From: Carettochelys insculpta
Taxonomy: Eukaryota > Chordata > Testudines > Carettochelyidae
DNA: 64,000 nt
NCBI RefSeq assembly: GCF_033958435.1
Contig: NC_134139.1
Location: forward strand, 206,691,501 to 206,755,500
Direction of reading: 5' to 3'
Shown: in pieces, positions 43,770 through 54,315 of the stretch
Layout: each line of letters begins with the position of its first letter
Position numbering within the stretch: position 1 is the stretch's first letter
Position numbers and translations under genes: made by a program
Notes under the pieces: model-generated
What the model was told of the DNA's origin: nothing
Seen by the model: the letters and a program-made list of their open reading frames with translations, nothing else
Database searches by the model: none

Positions 43770-43957
43770 TACATAATCCATGGAGCTGGGGGGGACCTTG
43801 CAAGGCCATTGAGTCCCTTCCCCTGCCCTCATGGCAGGAGCCAGCAACAATCCTGACAGCGCTTTTTTTTCCTAAATTAATTTGAGCTCCCCCCTCAAGG
43901 ACTGAGCTCACCCTTTGTTTACAAGGCCAATGCTCAAACCACTGAGCTATCCGTAAA
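43770..43957 (-). mobile_element. tRNA-derived SINE with CR1-like tail
   Basis: GGAGCTGGGGGGGACCTTG at one end and AAGGCCAATGCTCAAACCAC at the other. Confidence 0.8.
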
Positions 43958-43989
43958 GCACTGGTGATTAGGCTTGAAACATAACACTC

Positions 43990-44703
43990 TAAAGCTACGT
44001 CTACACGTGAATGCTACATTGAAATAGCTTATTTCGATGTAGCGACATCGAAATAAGTTATTTCGATGAATAACGTCTACACGTCCTCCAGGGCTGGTGC
44101 TGTCGACATTCAACGTCAACGTCGGGCAGCACTACATCGAAGTAGGCGCTGCAGGGGAGCGTCTACACACCAAAGCGGCCCACATCGAAATAAGGGTGCC
44201 AGGAACAGCTGCAGACAGGGTCACAGGGCGGACTCAACAGCAAGCCGCTCCCTTAAAGGGCCCATCCCAGACACAGTTGCACTAAACAGCGTAAGATCCA
44301 CAGAGCCGACAACTGGTTGCAGACCCTGTGCCTGCAGCATGGATCCCCAGCTGCAGCAGCAGAAGCCAGAAGCCCTGGGCTAAGGGCTGCTGCACACGGT
44401 GACCGTAGAGCCCTGCAGGGTCTGGAGAGAGCATCTCTCAACCCCTCAGCTGATGGCCACCACGGCGGACCCCGCTATTTCAATGTTGCGGGACGTGGAT
44501 CAGCTACACGTGCCCTACTTCGACGTTCAACGTCGATGTAGGGCGCTATTGCCATCTCCTCATGAGGATAGCGACTTCGACGTCTCGCCGCCTTATGTCG
44601 ATTTCAACTTCAAAATAGCGCTCGCCACGTGTAGACGTGGCGGGTGCTATTTCGAAGTTGGCGCGGCTACTTCGAAGTAGCCAGCACGTGTAGACGCGGC
44701 TTA
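43990..44703 (+). mobile_element. MITE / non-autonomous DNA transposon
   Basis: Terminal inverted repeats AGCTACGTCTACACGTG and CACGTGTAGACGCGGCT, flanked by TAA on both sides (a 3-bp target duplication, as in PIF/Harbinger elements). The internal part matches the 23.9 kb element almost base for base, including CAACCCCTCAGCTGATGGCC. Confidence 0.88.
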
Positions 44704-44834
44704 AAAGAGACTGGCAGTGAGACGTGCTGGTAACGAAGCAAGGTGAATTAATCACTAGAACGCTTTCCTGAGGGCACGTGTGGATTGTCCATCACTGATC
44801 ATTTTAATTCAAGACAGGATTTTGGAAAATCAGG

Positions 44835-44935
44835 AGTTACTCCAGAGCTGGTCTCTGGCCTGTGTTCTACAGGGCAGTCAGACTAGATGATCACAATGGT
44901 TCCTTCTGGATCTAACATCTATAAATCTATTAAGT
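44835..44935 (+). mobile_element. CR1-like 3' tip, old
   Basis: CAGTCAGACTAGATGATCAC and GGTTCCTTCTGGATCTAACA resemble a diverged CR1 terminus. Confidence 0.6.
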
Positions 44936-45033
44936 CCGGTGGTGGTGGGAATTATTTCTGATAAACCATCCAAAGAGCAGACATATGAAGTGCCTTTGAA
45001 AAGGCAAAGGGTGATGAAGTAGCACTGATCTCT

Positions 45034-45086
45034 ATTGCAGCCAGTCAGCATGGAGATATTTACATATGCATTCTGATTGGCTACTG
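45034..45086 (+). promoter_or_regulatory. Conserved upstream element with paired CCAAT boxes
   Basis: GCCAGTCAGCA and TCTGATTGGC flank TGGAGATATTTACATATGCA. It is the inverted counterpart of 28015-28070, in the same position relative to its gene. Confidence 0.55.
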
Positions 45087-45159
45087 CTGTTCCAGAATGC
45101 ATCTGGAGATGGCTTGGCCACACAATGAGAAAAAAATTCTAGATTTGGTCCATGAGTCT

Positions 45160-45281
45160 TTTCAGCCATTCACAACACAGGATTTTATACTTCTCCGTAA
45201 CAAGAAGGTTCCAAACGAGTGGTTGGCAGAGGCACTGGGGGAACACCCCAGGTAAAGGCAGAGCTGTGCTGTAGACTCCAG
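45160..45281 (+). promoter_or_regulatory. Core promoter and noncoding first exon of the 47 kb defensin
   Basis: CAGCCATTCAC, GGATTTTATAC (TATA-like, 45181-45190), AAGGTTCCAAACGAGTGG, then TGTAGACTCCAG before a GTAACT donor at 45282. All parts match the minus-strand promoter at 27.76-27.90 kb. The noncoding exon would splice to the acceptor at 46153-46154. Confidence 0.65.
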
Positions 45282-46167
45282 GTAACTTGGTTGGAGTTAT
45301 GTCGTTCTCCCACTCCCACCAATGAGCTTTGCTGGAAATCGCTGTCTGAATTCCGGGGCTCTTTGCCTTTCTCCCTTCAGGAACCAGGGTCAGTAGCTCT
45401 CTTGCTTCTCTTCTCTACAGTGCTCTGGGGTCAGCCACTGATCTTCACCCAGCCATGGCACCTGGGAGTAGATCTGTTGTTGCCAACTGAGCCTTCAATT
45501 AGCAGCAGGTTTGGAGGGCGTTGAGCTGTAAGTACCAGGTAACTCCAGCTCAGTTCATTTCATTCGTATCTGCAGCCCTCGCTAGTGTGGTTTCAAAGCA
45601 TCCACCGATGCCCTACTGCCTCCTGCTCCCAGGAAGTGACAACCAGCTGGGGGACAGGACAGGTGAAAGGAGCAGGGTTGGGACACTGCAGGATGATAGT
45701 GGGGTTGCTCAGGTCAGGCACGTGATTGCCCAAGTAGTGCTGCACGTTGGCAATGGGGGACAGGAAGGTGTTGGCCTTTACGTGAAAATGGGAAACATGC
45801 AGGTATTAGATTATGACAATTCTTGGCTGTTTTGGGGGGAATCAAGATGGAGATGAGAGATTTCAATGGGATTATTATAATTTGCTGTTACCATAGCACC
45901 TAAGAGCTCAAATCATGGACCAACGTCCATTCTGCCTCATGGGGCCATTCACAGGTTTCCTAACACCCTTTACTGGGCAAATTGCATCCACGTGGAGATC
46001 TGTGTTCTTCTTTAAAAGAGCCTCGGAGTCAGTTTCTGTCCATTCATCATCTACCTCTGTGTCTCTCCTGCTGTCTGCCTGTTTATGCTGCACCTGTGGA
46101 TACGGTATCTGAGAGTCAGTTTTGTCTTTACGTCTCTTCTCTCTGGTTTCCCAGGTGACCGCAAACC

Positions 46168-47148
46168 ATGAGGATTCTCTACCTGCTGCTTTCTGTTCTC
46201 TTAGGGATCTCCCTGGCCACCTCAGGTAAGAGGTAAATATTGGAGCTGTGTCATTTCCCAAATGTTTCAAAGACGGGGCAGGGGAGGAAGGAAGCTGACA
46301 GGGGTTGAGCTTTGCAGGAGTTCTGTCCCACCGCTTTTCACTTTGAATTTCAGGTTTCAGTGAAGAATTAAAGTGGATCAGTGAAAAGCCAGGGAGTGAA
46401 ATCCTGGCCCTACTGAAGTCAATTACAAAATTTCCTTTGACTTCCATGGAGATAGCACATAATCTGATATTGTGTGATAATCACTCAGCCACTATTTCTT
46501 CCCACAAGCTTTGGAGAGGGAAACAGGAGAATTCACTTGACAATCAGTCCCTGGCAAGCCCAGAACCCAAGCTCCATCTGTCCAAGTACAAAGTCTGGTG
46601 TAGGATCTGACCTTTCCCAAAATGTAGGGAAAATATTCAGGCATCTGAGCAGTCCTATTAAGTTCAGGGCCCCAGGTCTCTGACTTCTACTCTAGAGCCC
46701 CACTCACTGTGTGAATCTTGCCCCTGGGTTCAGTCTCATATACTCTTAGGCTTATTTGGGATCTGAACAGGCCCCGTGTTGTTGTTTCTTCTGACTTGTG
46801 TTCATCTCCAAGGCCTCTTGAAGTCAATGGGAAGAGTTCAGTGGGCGCTGGATTGGGCTGGTAAACTCTTTGCCTGTGAGTTTCTCTAGGATATGTCTGG
46901 TTAAGACCTTCCCCACCATCAGTGGGCCGTTTCTCTTGTCCTTTGACCTGCTGTGACAGTAGATGTCCCTCTGTGTTTGTAAATGCAAACTTGGCTCTTT
47001 TCTTTGCACAGCCAAAGGCCGGCACCTGACTCGAGAGCTCAGCCGCTGCCTGGAGAGAGGTGGGATATGCCGGTATAATGACTGCTATGATGGAGAAGTG
47101 GAGATCGGCACCTGCTACCACCATACCATGCTATGCTGCCGGGATTAG
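46168..47148 (+). CDS. Beta-defensin, 64 aa, net-neutral (two coding exons)
   Basis: Coding exon 1 is 46168-46225 (58 nt, GTAAG donor) and encodes signal peptide MRILYLLLSVLLGISLATS. Coding exon 2 is 47012-47148 (137 nt, TAG stop), after a CTTTTCTTTGCACAG acceptor. Exon 2 opens AKGRHLTRELSR and has [33 protein letters not shown], the exact beta-defensin spacing. K+R minus D+E after the signal peptide is 0, not counting three His. The last 14 residues, [14 protein letters not shown], are identical to the 25.5 kb gene, while the N-terminal half differs mainly at charged positions. The leader GTGACCGCAAACC follows a TTTCCCAG acceptor. The 786-bp intron has no mobile element, so it probably shows the ancestral intron size for this pair. 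ATTAAA lies 78 nt past the stop. Confidence 0.97.
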
Positions 47149-47225
47149 GAGATGCTGCTCCCTTAGAGGCTTCCCTTTTCGAGATACGCAACAGCCACCA
47201 GGACCTCTGCTCTTCTTCTTTTTTA

Positions 47226-47231
47226 ATTAAA
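47226..47231 (+). terminator. Poly(A) signal ATTAAA of the 47 kb defensin
   Basis: The ATTAAA variant within TTTTAATTAAAATCG, in the same place as in the inverted duplicate. Confidence 0.6.
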
Positions 47232-47299
47232 ATCGACTGTTGTTGAATTGTGCTTCCTTAATAATAGTAAGTTAAAATGTGTGTTTCCACACAGAGCAC

Positions 47300-47770
47300 C
47301 CAGTTGGATTGGTTGGTTACATGTTTGTGTGTAAAAGAATGAATCCTGATTGCCTGCCAGTGAGAATTAGCAAGGAGGCTTTATCTTTTGAGACTGATGA
47401 CATCATTGGCTAACCTTGCTCCAGGATTTAGTATTGTTGTCCTTTGAGGAAGTAGCCAATGGAAAGTGCTGGCTTATCTCTCTGCAGCCAATCACAAGGG
47501 CGATTTTGTTTCTGTGTTATAGCAGCCTAGGGCTGGAAGGGACCTCAGGAGGTCATCTAGTCCAGGCCCCTTCCCAAAGCAGGACCAGCCCCATCTAAAT
47601 CATCCCAGCCAGGGCTTGGTCAAGCCGGGACTGAAAAACCTCTAGGGATGGAGATTCCACCACCTCTCTAGGTAGCGCATTCCTGTGCATGCAACCACTG
47701 CTTAATGTTCTGGCTGTGTCTGTTGTGAGTGCAACCACCATTCCAGAGCTGGGCTGAAGGGTGATAGTCA
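47300..47770 (+). promoter_or_regulatory. Relic copy of the 39.8 kb defensin promoter, split by CR1
   Basis: CATTGGCTAACCTTGCTCCA, GTATTGTTGTCCTTTGAGG, AGCCAATGG and CAGCCAATCACAAGG follow the same order as 38254-38375. After a CR1 tip, CTGGCTGTGTCTGTTGTGAG to GGGCTGAAGGGTG matches 38397-38450. The donor has become GTCAAT (GTAAAT in the other copy). No defensin exon follows within the window. Confidence 0.5.
47518..47692 (-). mobile_element. CR1 LINE 3' tip inside the relic promoter
   Basis: AGCCTAGGGCTGGAAGGGAC to CTCTAGGTAGCGCATTCCTG, a reverse CR1 terminus. Confidence 0.9.
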
Positions 47771-49490
47771 GGTCAATAAAGTGCTATATTGGCCTACTTT
47801 AGTAGGGAGAAAAGAATAAATTCAGGCAAAGTGTCATTGTTACCCACTACCCACCACTTACTGAAGAAAATGCTAATGTAAATAGTGTCATCAAAAATGG
47901 TGTAATCAAAAATGGGCTGCTAGGCTATTAGTTAATATTAGTAATTTTAACTCCGTTGTCCTGGTATCTTGTGTCTAATGGGCACCTCTTCTTCATCTTC
48001 AAAGGAAGCTCAATATTCATCTGTCCTCATATATCTTCCTTCTAATTACTGAGATATTCCACTCTCTTCCTCCAGTTTTTAACAACGTGGTTCAGGTTGG
48101 TGGCTAAGTACAATAGCCAAAGTCCACAAGCCACCAAAGGTGCACAGGAGTCATGTCGTAGGTTTACTGGTGATTTCAACCAGCATCATGCAGCGGGGGA
48201 ATATGCTGAGTCAGATAATGACAGTAAACTGCTGATGGGATAGGTGTTGGTTCGCAATGTAAAACGTGGCAGCTTTATTTCAGCCACATGGCCAAAAGTG
48301 TTTTCTCCTGGTCTATGCTCCCTCTACGATTTTGTGTCCATGTGCAGAAGGACGTTCATGATGGAGGCGATACATGACAGAACAGAAGTTGTTCTGTACG
48401 CAGTGTGTGGTGGAGGTAGTGCTGAGGGGTTGGGGTGAGGGCTGCAAATGAGGGTTTGGTGCTAAGTGGGGTGCTGGGCTGGGGCAGGTAGTTGCGGTGC
48501 AGGACAGGGGTGAGGGCTCCATCTGGGGATGAGGGTCCTGAGGGACCTCTTCAGCTTGGCTGATCTTTAGCATGAAAACAGTTTGCGCTGGCAGTGTCAC
48601 ACCTGCATTATTTAAATGCCCCAAGCAGTGAAAAGATCAATGCAAGGTAATTATAAAAGAGAAAATGGGGCTGTTTTTCTTAAAATTAAAAAAAAGTAGA
48701 AATTAAACTCTCCTCTACCCTAGTTCTTGTCTTTGTTTGCTCTTTTCTGGAGATTTTAGGGATGACTGATGAATCGTTAGGAGGATAACACCACAGCAAC
48801 ACAGGAAGCGAAACCTCACTAACAAGAAAGGGAGGGATATTTACTCAGACTTTTACATTCATCCCTTTCTAATATCTATTTAATTCAAATGTCGAGAACC
48901 AGAGTGGGGAAGAACATCTTTTGTGAAGTGATAGTCAAAATTCTTGCCCCTGTTGCTGAAGGCTGAGGCAGCTTCTACTCCAGTTTTCAGGGCTAGGGAT
49001 GCTGTGGCTGATCTTGGACAGGTTATGTGGTTTGTTTATGCGTCAGCCCCCTGCGAAGCTGGGCTAATGGCACCGCCCTAACCCACAGATGTCATAAGGC
49101 TCAGCACATGGATGATTGTGAAATGCTCCGGTGCACTGACCCCAAAGCATCCCAGCCCCTTGGACAAGCGGCTCCTAGTAAGAGCTGAACTTGACCCAGT
49201 GACACCTCTGACTCTTTCTACTCACAGTGCTAAGAGCTGTACGAACACAGGACAAAAAGACAGTCCCTGACCCAGCGAGATGGCCAGCGAAGTAATGCCA
49301 GTGATTTATTTTAAGTGCAGGCTGGGAATTAAGAAAAAGCTAAAGTTGTAGGACTTGGGCTAAGACCTTGAGAGTTGGCAACAGAGTTTATCTAGTGGAA
49401 ATACTTGCAGGTGGAGGGTGAAGGTGCTTCTGTACGTGAGGCAGGAAGGGGCCATAAGTTGGAGATGGTTCGCCAGGGTTAGCCCTCGGT
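47771..49490. other. Unassigned, no gene seen
   Basis: I looked here for exons of a gene driven by the relic promoter and found neither a signal exon nor a six-cysteine exon on either strand. Confidence 0.5.
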
Positions 49491-49494
49491 GAGT

Positions 49495-49800
49495 TGCCAG
49501 CACTTTATTTACCTGTATACCCACAGGTACGGCCACTTGCAGTTCCCATTGGCTGTGGATTGCTGTGCCAGGCCAATGGGAACTGCAGGAAGTGGTGTCC
49601 CAGTCCACACCACTTTCTGCAGCTCCCACGGACCGGAAACCAATCCACAGCCAACAGGAGCTGCAAGCAGGCATACCTGTGGACACACAGATAGAGAAAG
49701 CACTGGTGGTTCACCAGGGTGGAATCCTGGCAAACCTGTCCAGCCTGTGGGTTGCTTATTGCCCACTCCTGATGCAAGGGCGCAAGCATACGGCCAACAG
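49495..49800. mobile_element. hAT-like internal fragment (tentative)
   Basis: GGCTGTGGATTGCTGTGCCA, CAATGGGAACTGCAGGAAGT and their near-inverse (CTGCAGCTCCCACGG, AACAGGAGCTGCAAG) form imperfect inverted arms of a kind common in noncoding hAT derivatives. Confidence 0.4.
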
Positions 49801-49844
49801 AGTGAGGTCTTCGGGAGGAGGGACTATTAAATCCATGTGCTCTG

Positions 49845-49950
49845 CTTCATGAGCTAAAAGCCAGCTGCCTTTCAGCCAAGACTGTAGAGCAGAGACTTTG
49901 CTCTCCCTTGTCAATGGTCTCAGTGGCTCTGGGATTACACACGCATAGGA
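49845..49950 (-). mobile_element. tRNA-derived SINE, second family
   Basis: ATGAGCTAAAAGCCAGCTGC and CTCTGGGATTACACACG; reverse relative of 14.39-14.61 kb. Confidence 0.45.
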
Positions 49951-50089
49951 TTCAGGCAATCTAATATGATCTGTAATGTTGGTAGGGAGATACTTTCCAT
50001 TGACTTCAAGGGAAGCTGGATCAGGCATCTCAAAGTCGCTAAGATATAGTTTCCCAACAACTGATACAACGACAATGCAGAGGCTGTGG

Positions 50090-50620
50090 TGAGAATGTGG
50101 GGAGAGACGGGAAGTTGATTTAGAATCAGTAGAGGTATGAGACAAGAAGATCTGATATTGCCACGTATCTCCATCACACATCTAGAGAGAGCAATGGACA
50201 AGATCAAGGAAGATGTAGAAGGGATATCAGTGCATGGGACGAGAATCAACAACCTGAAGTTCACAGATGATACGGTTATCATTGAAGAAGATGGACAGAA
50301 GGTAGCGAGAACAGCGCAGGTGGTAAACAAGGCAGGGAAGTGGTATGGACTGATTATGAACATGAATAAAACAAAAGCTATGGTATTTAGAAATAAGGAA
50401 ATAGGAAGGAAGATCAGCGTAGACAGAATCGAACTACAGAACGTAGAGAAGTTCACATATCTGGAAAACATCAAAACATGATCTAGGATGAAACAAGGAA
50501 ATAGCGACTAGAATAGCAAAACCAAGAGCGAGTTTGAAGGTGATGGATAGGGTCTGGAAAAGCAGAGTGATTAGCTTAGGAACGAAGCTGAGCATCTCAA
50601 AAAGGTGTGTATTCTGTGGG
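50090..50620 (+). mobile_element. Non-LTR retrotransposon reverse-transcriptase fragment
   Basis: Encodes GISVHGTRINNLKFTDDTVI (FxDD catalytic box), then GLIMNMNKTKAMVF and, after a frameshift, WKSRVISLGTKLSISK. It is a different family from CR1. The 3' end of the same kind of element continues at 51.6 kb. Confidence 0.75.
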
Positions 50621-51600
50621 GCGGGGGGGCTGAGGTGACCCAACCCTCCCATCATTCTCCCCCCCTGAAGAAAGATCTGGCCTTTGCTTCCAGCTCTCAG
50701 CCCCTGCCATTTTGCACGGGCGACCCAGCACACCTGCTATAAAAAGTAGGCAGCTGGCAAAGACTCATGTAGAGCCAGCTCCCTCCTGCAAAGGTGAATA
50801 AGTGTGGGTTGAGGCAGGGGAGGAGGAGGATGGGATTAGATGGGGGCTGGGGGTACCTGGCTCAGGTGAGGGGGATGGGTTAAGAGCCAGAGGCTGTTGA
50901 TGCCTGGCTTTGTGGGATGGTGGGGGCTCGGGTGGCAGCTCATGGGGCTTCGGTGGCTGGCCAGCTTGTGGGACTCACAGTGCTTGGGCAGCTGGCCCCA
51001 GCATCGCAGGGCTCATGCAGCTCAGGCTGGCGGCTGGCTCCGGTAGTGTGGGACTTGGGCTGCTCAGGCCGGTGGGTGAGTGGCTGGCCCCAGCAGCATG
51101 GGGCTCAGGTGGATTGGGCTGTCACACAGGTGGCTGGCCCCAGCTCAGGTGGCTGGTCCCAGCAGCATGGGGCTTGGGTGGCTTGGGATGGCAGGTGGAC
51201 AGCTGGCCCTGGCAGCGTGGGTCTTGGGTGGGCAGCTCGGGCAGCTGGCCCTTGGCTGGTGGGCGCAGGGCAGGGCTCAGGCAGCTGGCAGGTGGGCAGG
51301 TGGCCGGCCTGGGCGGCTGCTGGTCAGGTGGGTGGCTGGCCCCAGCGGCGCAGGCCTCAGGAGAACAGATCTGGCAGCACAGGTCTCGGTTGGGCAGGTT
51401 GCGATCAGCACTGGTGGCCCACAAGGGGCCAAGAAAAAATGTTTCTGTTTGTTTTTATTTTTAAATAACATTTTTATATCAAGTTTTGTGTTTATTTGTA
51501 ATTATGAATTGATTTTTTTGGTACGGGGGGTTGGATGATGGCAAAGAAGAGGCGGGGGGGGCGTGAGGTTTTCTCAAAAATCAAAAGGGGGCGTGATGCT
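50621..51600. repeat. GC-rich degenerate repeat inserted in a LINE
   Basis: Irregular repeats of GTGGCTGGCCCCAGCAGCAT and GGGCAGCTGG-type units at about 50.93-51.40 kb. The right end reads GCGTGATGCTGAAAAGTTTG then GGAACCGC, which resembles a hAT terminus. The long open frames here are low-complexity artefacts. Confidence 0.55.
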
Positions 51601-51930
51601 GAAAAGTTTGGGAACCGCTAAGATAGGAAGACACCGCTGAAAGAGAACCTGCTGTAGAAGGTTGTACAATGCAAGTTACGCTATTCGGGCGTATCTGCAG
51701 CACAAACAACAAAGGGAAAACCGAGACCCTGGTATTCGGCATAATGGACGGTTCAACTAGGAGAGGCAGACCCCACAGAGAATGGGTAGATGATATAGCA
51801 GATTGGTGCGGAGCTGGTCTACAGAAACTAAGCCACTCTGCACTGGACAGAGAAAGACGGAAGGAAATAATGAGAGAGGCATCAGACACCAACAGGCGCT
51901 GAGCCCAGGGTTGTTATTGACGACCATGAT
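51601..51930 (+). mobile_element. Non-LTR retrotransposon 3' end
   Basis: [56 protein letters not shown] and ERRKEIMREASDTNRR match the element at 33.8 kb. It is probably the downstream part of the LINE at 50.1 kb. Confidence 0.75.
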
Positions 51931-52049
51931 GATAATGAACAGCAGGTGGCAATCTTAGCCGGCTTCTCCTACCTTACCAACACTTCAAGCTAATATGAGG
52001 GAATAGGCCGGCTTGAAAGCCTCCAATATGTCTTTTCACCCTTTGTTAT

Positions 52050-52312
52050 TCAGAACAAAAAAGAAGTCAAGTAGCACTTTAAAGACTAGCAAAAGAGTTT
52101 ATTAGGTGAGCTTCCGTGGGACAGACCTGGTCTGAAGAGGTGGGTCTGTCCCACAAAAGCTCACCTAATAAATTCTTTTGCTAGTCTTTAAAGTGCTACT
52201 TGACTGCTTTTTAAAACAAAAAGCAGTCAAGTAGCACTTTAAAGACTAGCAAAATAGTTTTTGTTTTGATAGTGTATAGACTAGCACGGCTTCCTCTCTG
52301 TTACTATTTGTT
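52050..52312. mobile_element. Penelope-like element foldback
   Basis: AGTAGCACTTTAAAGACTAG on the left, complement on the right, then a third partial copy. Ribozyme-like cores are altered (CCCACAAAAGC). Confidence 0.88.
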
Positions 52313-52749
52313 ATTCAGCTATCTTTTCCATGTAGGAACCAGGCTTTTATCCAGCCCTTAGTGCTCAGGTAGCTGTATTTTCAAAGCCCTGCTCTGACCT
52401 GGACAGGTCGTTACGGATGGGGGAAGTACAATGACGGAGCCGGTTGGAAGCAGCAATGCTACCCCCAAGGGTGCAAAAAGTCATGATCAGAATACCTCTT
52501 TGAATTGCTCTCTGGTTTCTGAGCCTCTAGGGGGCACTCGGGTCACGTTCTGGAGCTTTTTCCTGCAGCCAGAAAGAGACAGATTTTTTTTTAATTAACT
52601 GACAGCTGAGATGTTCATAGAATAGCAGGACACCAGGAGGTGGGGCTGTAAGAAACCATGAACCATCACAGCTTACTAGGGTGAGCAGCCCTACTTTCTG
52701 GATTCGCACCGCTCCCAGGAGTTTGTGACTGTTTTCCTTCTCTGACTGG

Positions 52750-52973
52750 CAGAGGTGGGAAAAGTACCCCAGAAGTTACTTGAGTAAACGTGCAGCCACT
52801 TTCGTTTCTGTGTACTTGAGTACAGCCTAGTTGTGATGCATGTGTTTTTACTCAAGTAGTTTTCCAGAGGGGAGGGGGCTCAACAGTGGCTTATATTTAA
52901 GTACCATCCCCACCACCACCAAGAAGCTGTACTTTTACTCAAGTAATGTTTGGGGGTACTTTTCCCATCTCTG
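52750..52973. mobile_element. hAT-type MITE
   Basis: Terminal inverted repeats CAGAGGTGGGAAAAGTACCC and GGGTACTTTTCCCATCTCTG (one mismatch). Flanks CTGACTGG and CTGACTAA look like an 8-bp target duplication with two changes. Confidence 0.85.
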
Positions 52974-53324
52974 CTGACTAAAAGCCATATTTTTCTTCAG
53001 CAGGAAGCCAGGTTAGAAAGAAGTTGGCAGAGCAGGGGGCAGATCCTCAGCTTTAAATCAATGTGCTTATAGGTATTTTGACAGAGCTGGGCTGATTTGT
53101 GTCAGTCAGGAGGTCTGACCCCATCTTCTAGCTGAAGGGCAACCTGGACTATGTTTAAGAAACAGAAGAACCTCCTAAATGTGGGCCTGTGTGGGAGAAA
53201 CGTAAGACCACCATGACCTTCTGGCATCTGTCTGTGGGTAGCTACATAGCCTACTGAATTAGATGTCAATGCTACTTGTCATCATTTGTATCCACCAACA
53301 ATTATTTGGGGACCCACAACTGTA

Positions 53325-54315
53325 CATGAAAAAGGATGGCAGAACAAGGAGCAATGGTCTCAAGTTGCAGTGGGGGAGGTGTAGGTTGGATATTAGGAAA
53401 ACCTATTTCACTAGGGTTGCGTCTACACTAGCAAGTTCTTTTGAAAAAAACTGGGCCTTTCCTGAAACAATCCATGGAGCACCTACATACAAAATGGCCT
53501 CTTTTGATCTGAAATTGAAAGAATGGAGCACTTTTTCCCGTGGTCTTCTTCCTCTCCCAGGCTACGCTACAGCCCTCTTTCAAGAGACGTTCTTCCAGAC
53601 GATCTCTTCCAAAAGAACCTTCAAAAGAGAGCGTCCACGCACAGAAAAGATCCAAAGAGCGATCTACTCTTTCGATAGAAAGCGTCCACACAGCCTCTGC
53701 TCTTTTGGAAGACTGGGCCAGGGATTCAAAAATCCGGCGCAATGAGAACTCTTCCTTTGAAAGAAAGGCCTGCGGACCATCTACACATGCTTTTCCCCTA
53801 AAGAATCTTTTGGAAAAAGGCTTTATTCCTCATCGCTCTGTTCCTCATCAGGGAGAAGAAGAGGGCCACCAGGAAAAGTGCTGCGGTCTTTTGATTTTAG
53901 GTCGAAAGACGGCATTTTGTGTGTAGACGCTCCGCGGGTTCTTTGGGGAAAGGCCCATTTTTATTGAAAGATCTTGCTACTGTAGACGCAGCCCCAGATG
54001 AAGTTGAGGCACAGCACCTTTTCCTGAAAGAGTCTTTCGAAAAAAGCATGGGTAGGCACTCTGTGGGCCCTTCTTCTGAAAGAGGAGGTGCTCTGCAAGA
54101 ACCTTTTTTTAGAAAGATCGCTGTAGTGGAGATGAAGCCTAGACGAGTGTTACCTAGCGATGGGATGGAATCTTCAACCCTAGAGGTTTTCAAGTCCTGG
54201 CTTGACAAAGCCCTGGCTGGGATGATTTAGTTGGGGTTGGCTCTGCTTTGGGCAGGAGGCTGGACTTGATGACCTCCTGAGGTCTCTTCCAACCCTCGGA
54301 TTCTATGGTTCTAAG
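53325..54315 (+). mobile_element. CR1 LINE 3' fragment split by a MITE
   Basis: GGTCTCAAGTTGCAGTGGG to CCTATTTCACTAGGG, then a MITE of about 730 bp, then CTTCAACCCTAGAGGTTTTC to the CR1 end CCTCGGATTCTATGG. Confidence 0.88.
53417..54145. mobile_element. MITE nested in CR1
   Basis: GTTGCGTCTACACTAGCAAG pairs with CTTGCTACTGTAGACGCAGC at 53974-53993. Further TCTTTCGAAA-type arms continue to about 54145. It is possibly two stacked elements. Confidence 0.7.

Noticed and set aside
49935..50474. Minus-strand 179-codon frame
   Set aside because: It is antisense to the reverse-transcriptase fragment on the plus strand.
50910..51538. Overlapping 150-180 codon frames
   Set aside because: Gly/Trp/Ala-rich translations of a degenerate GC-rich repeat in all frames.
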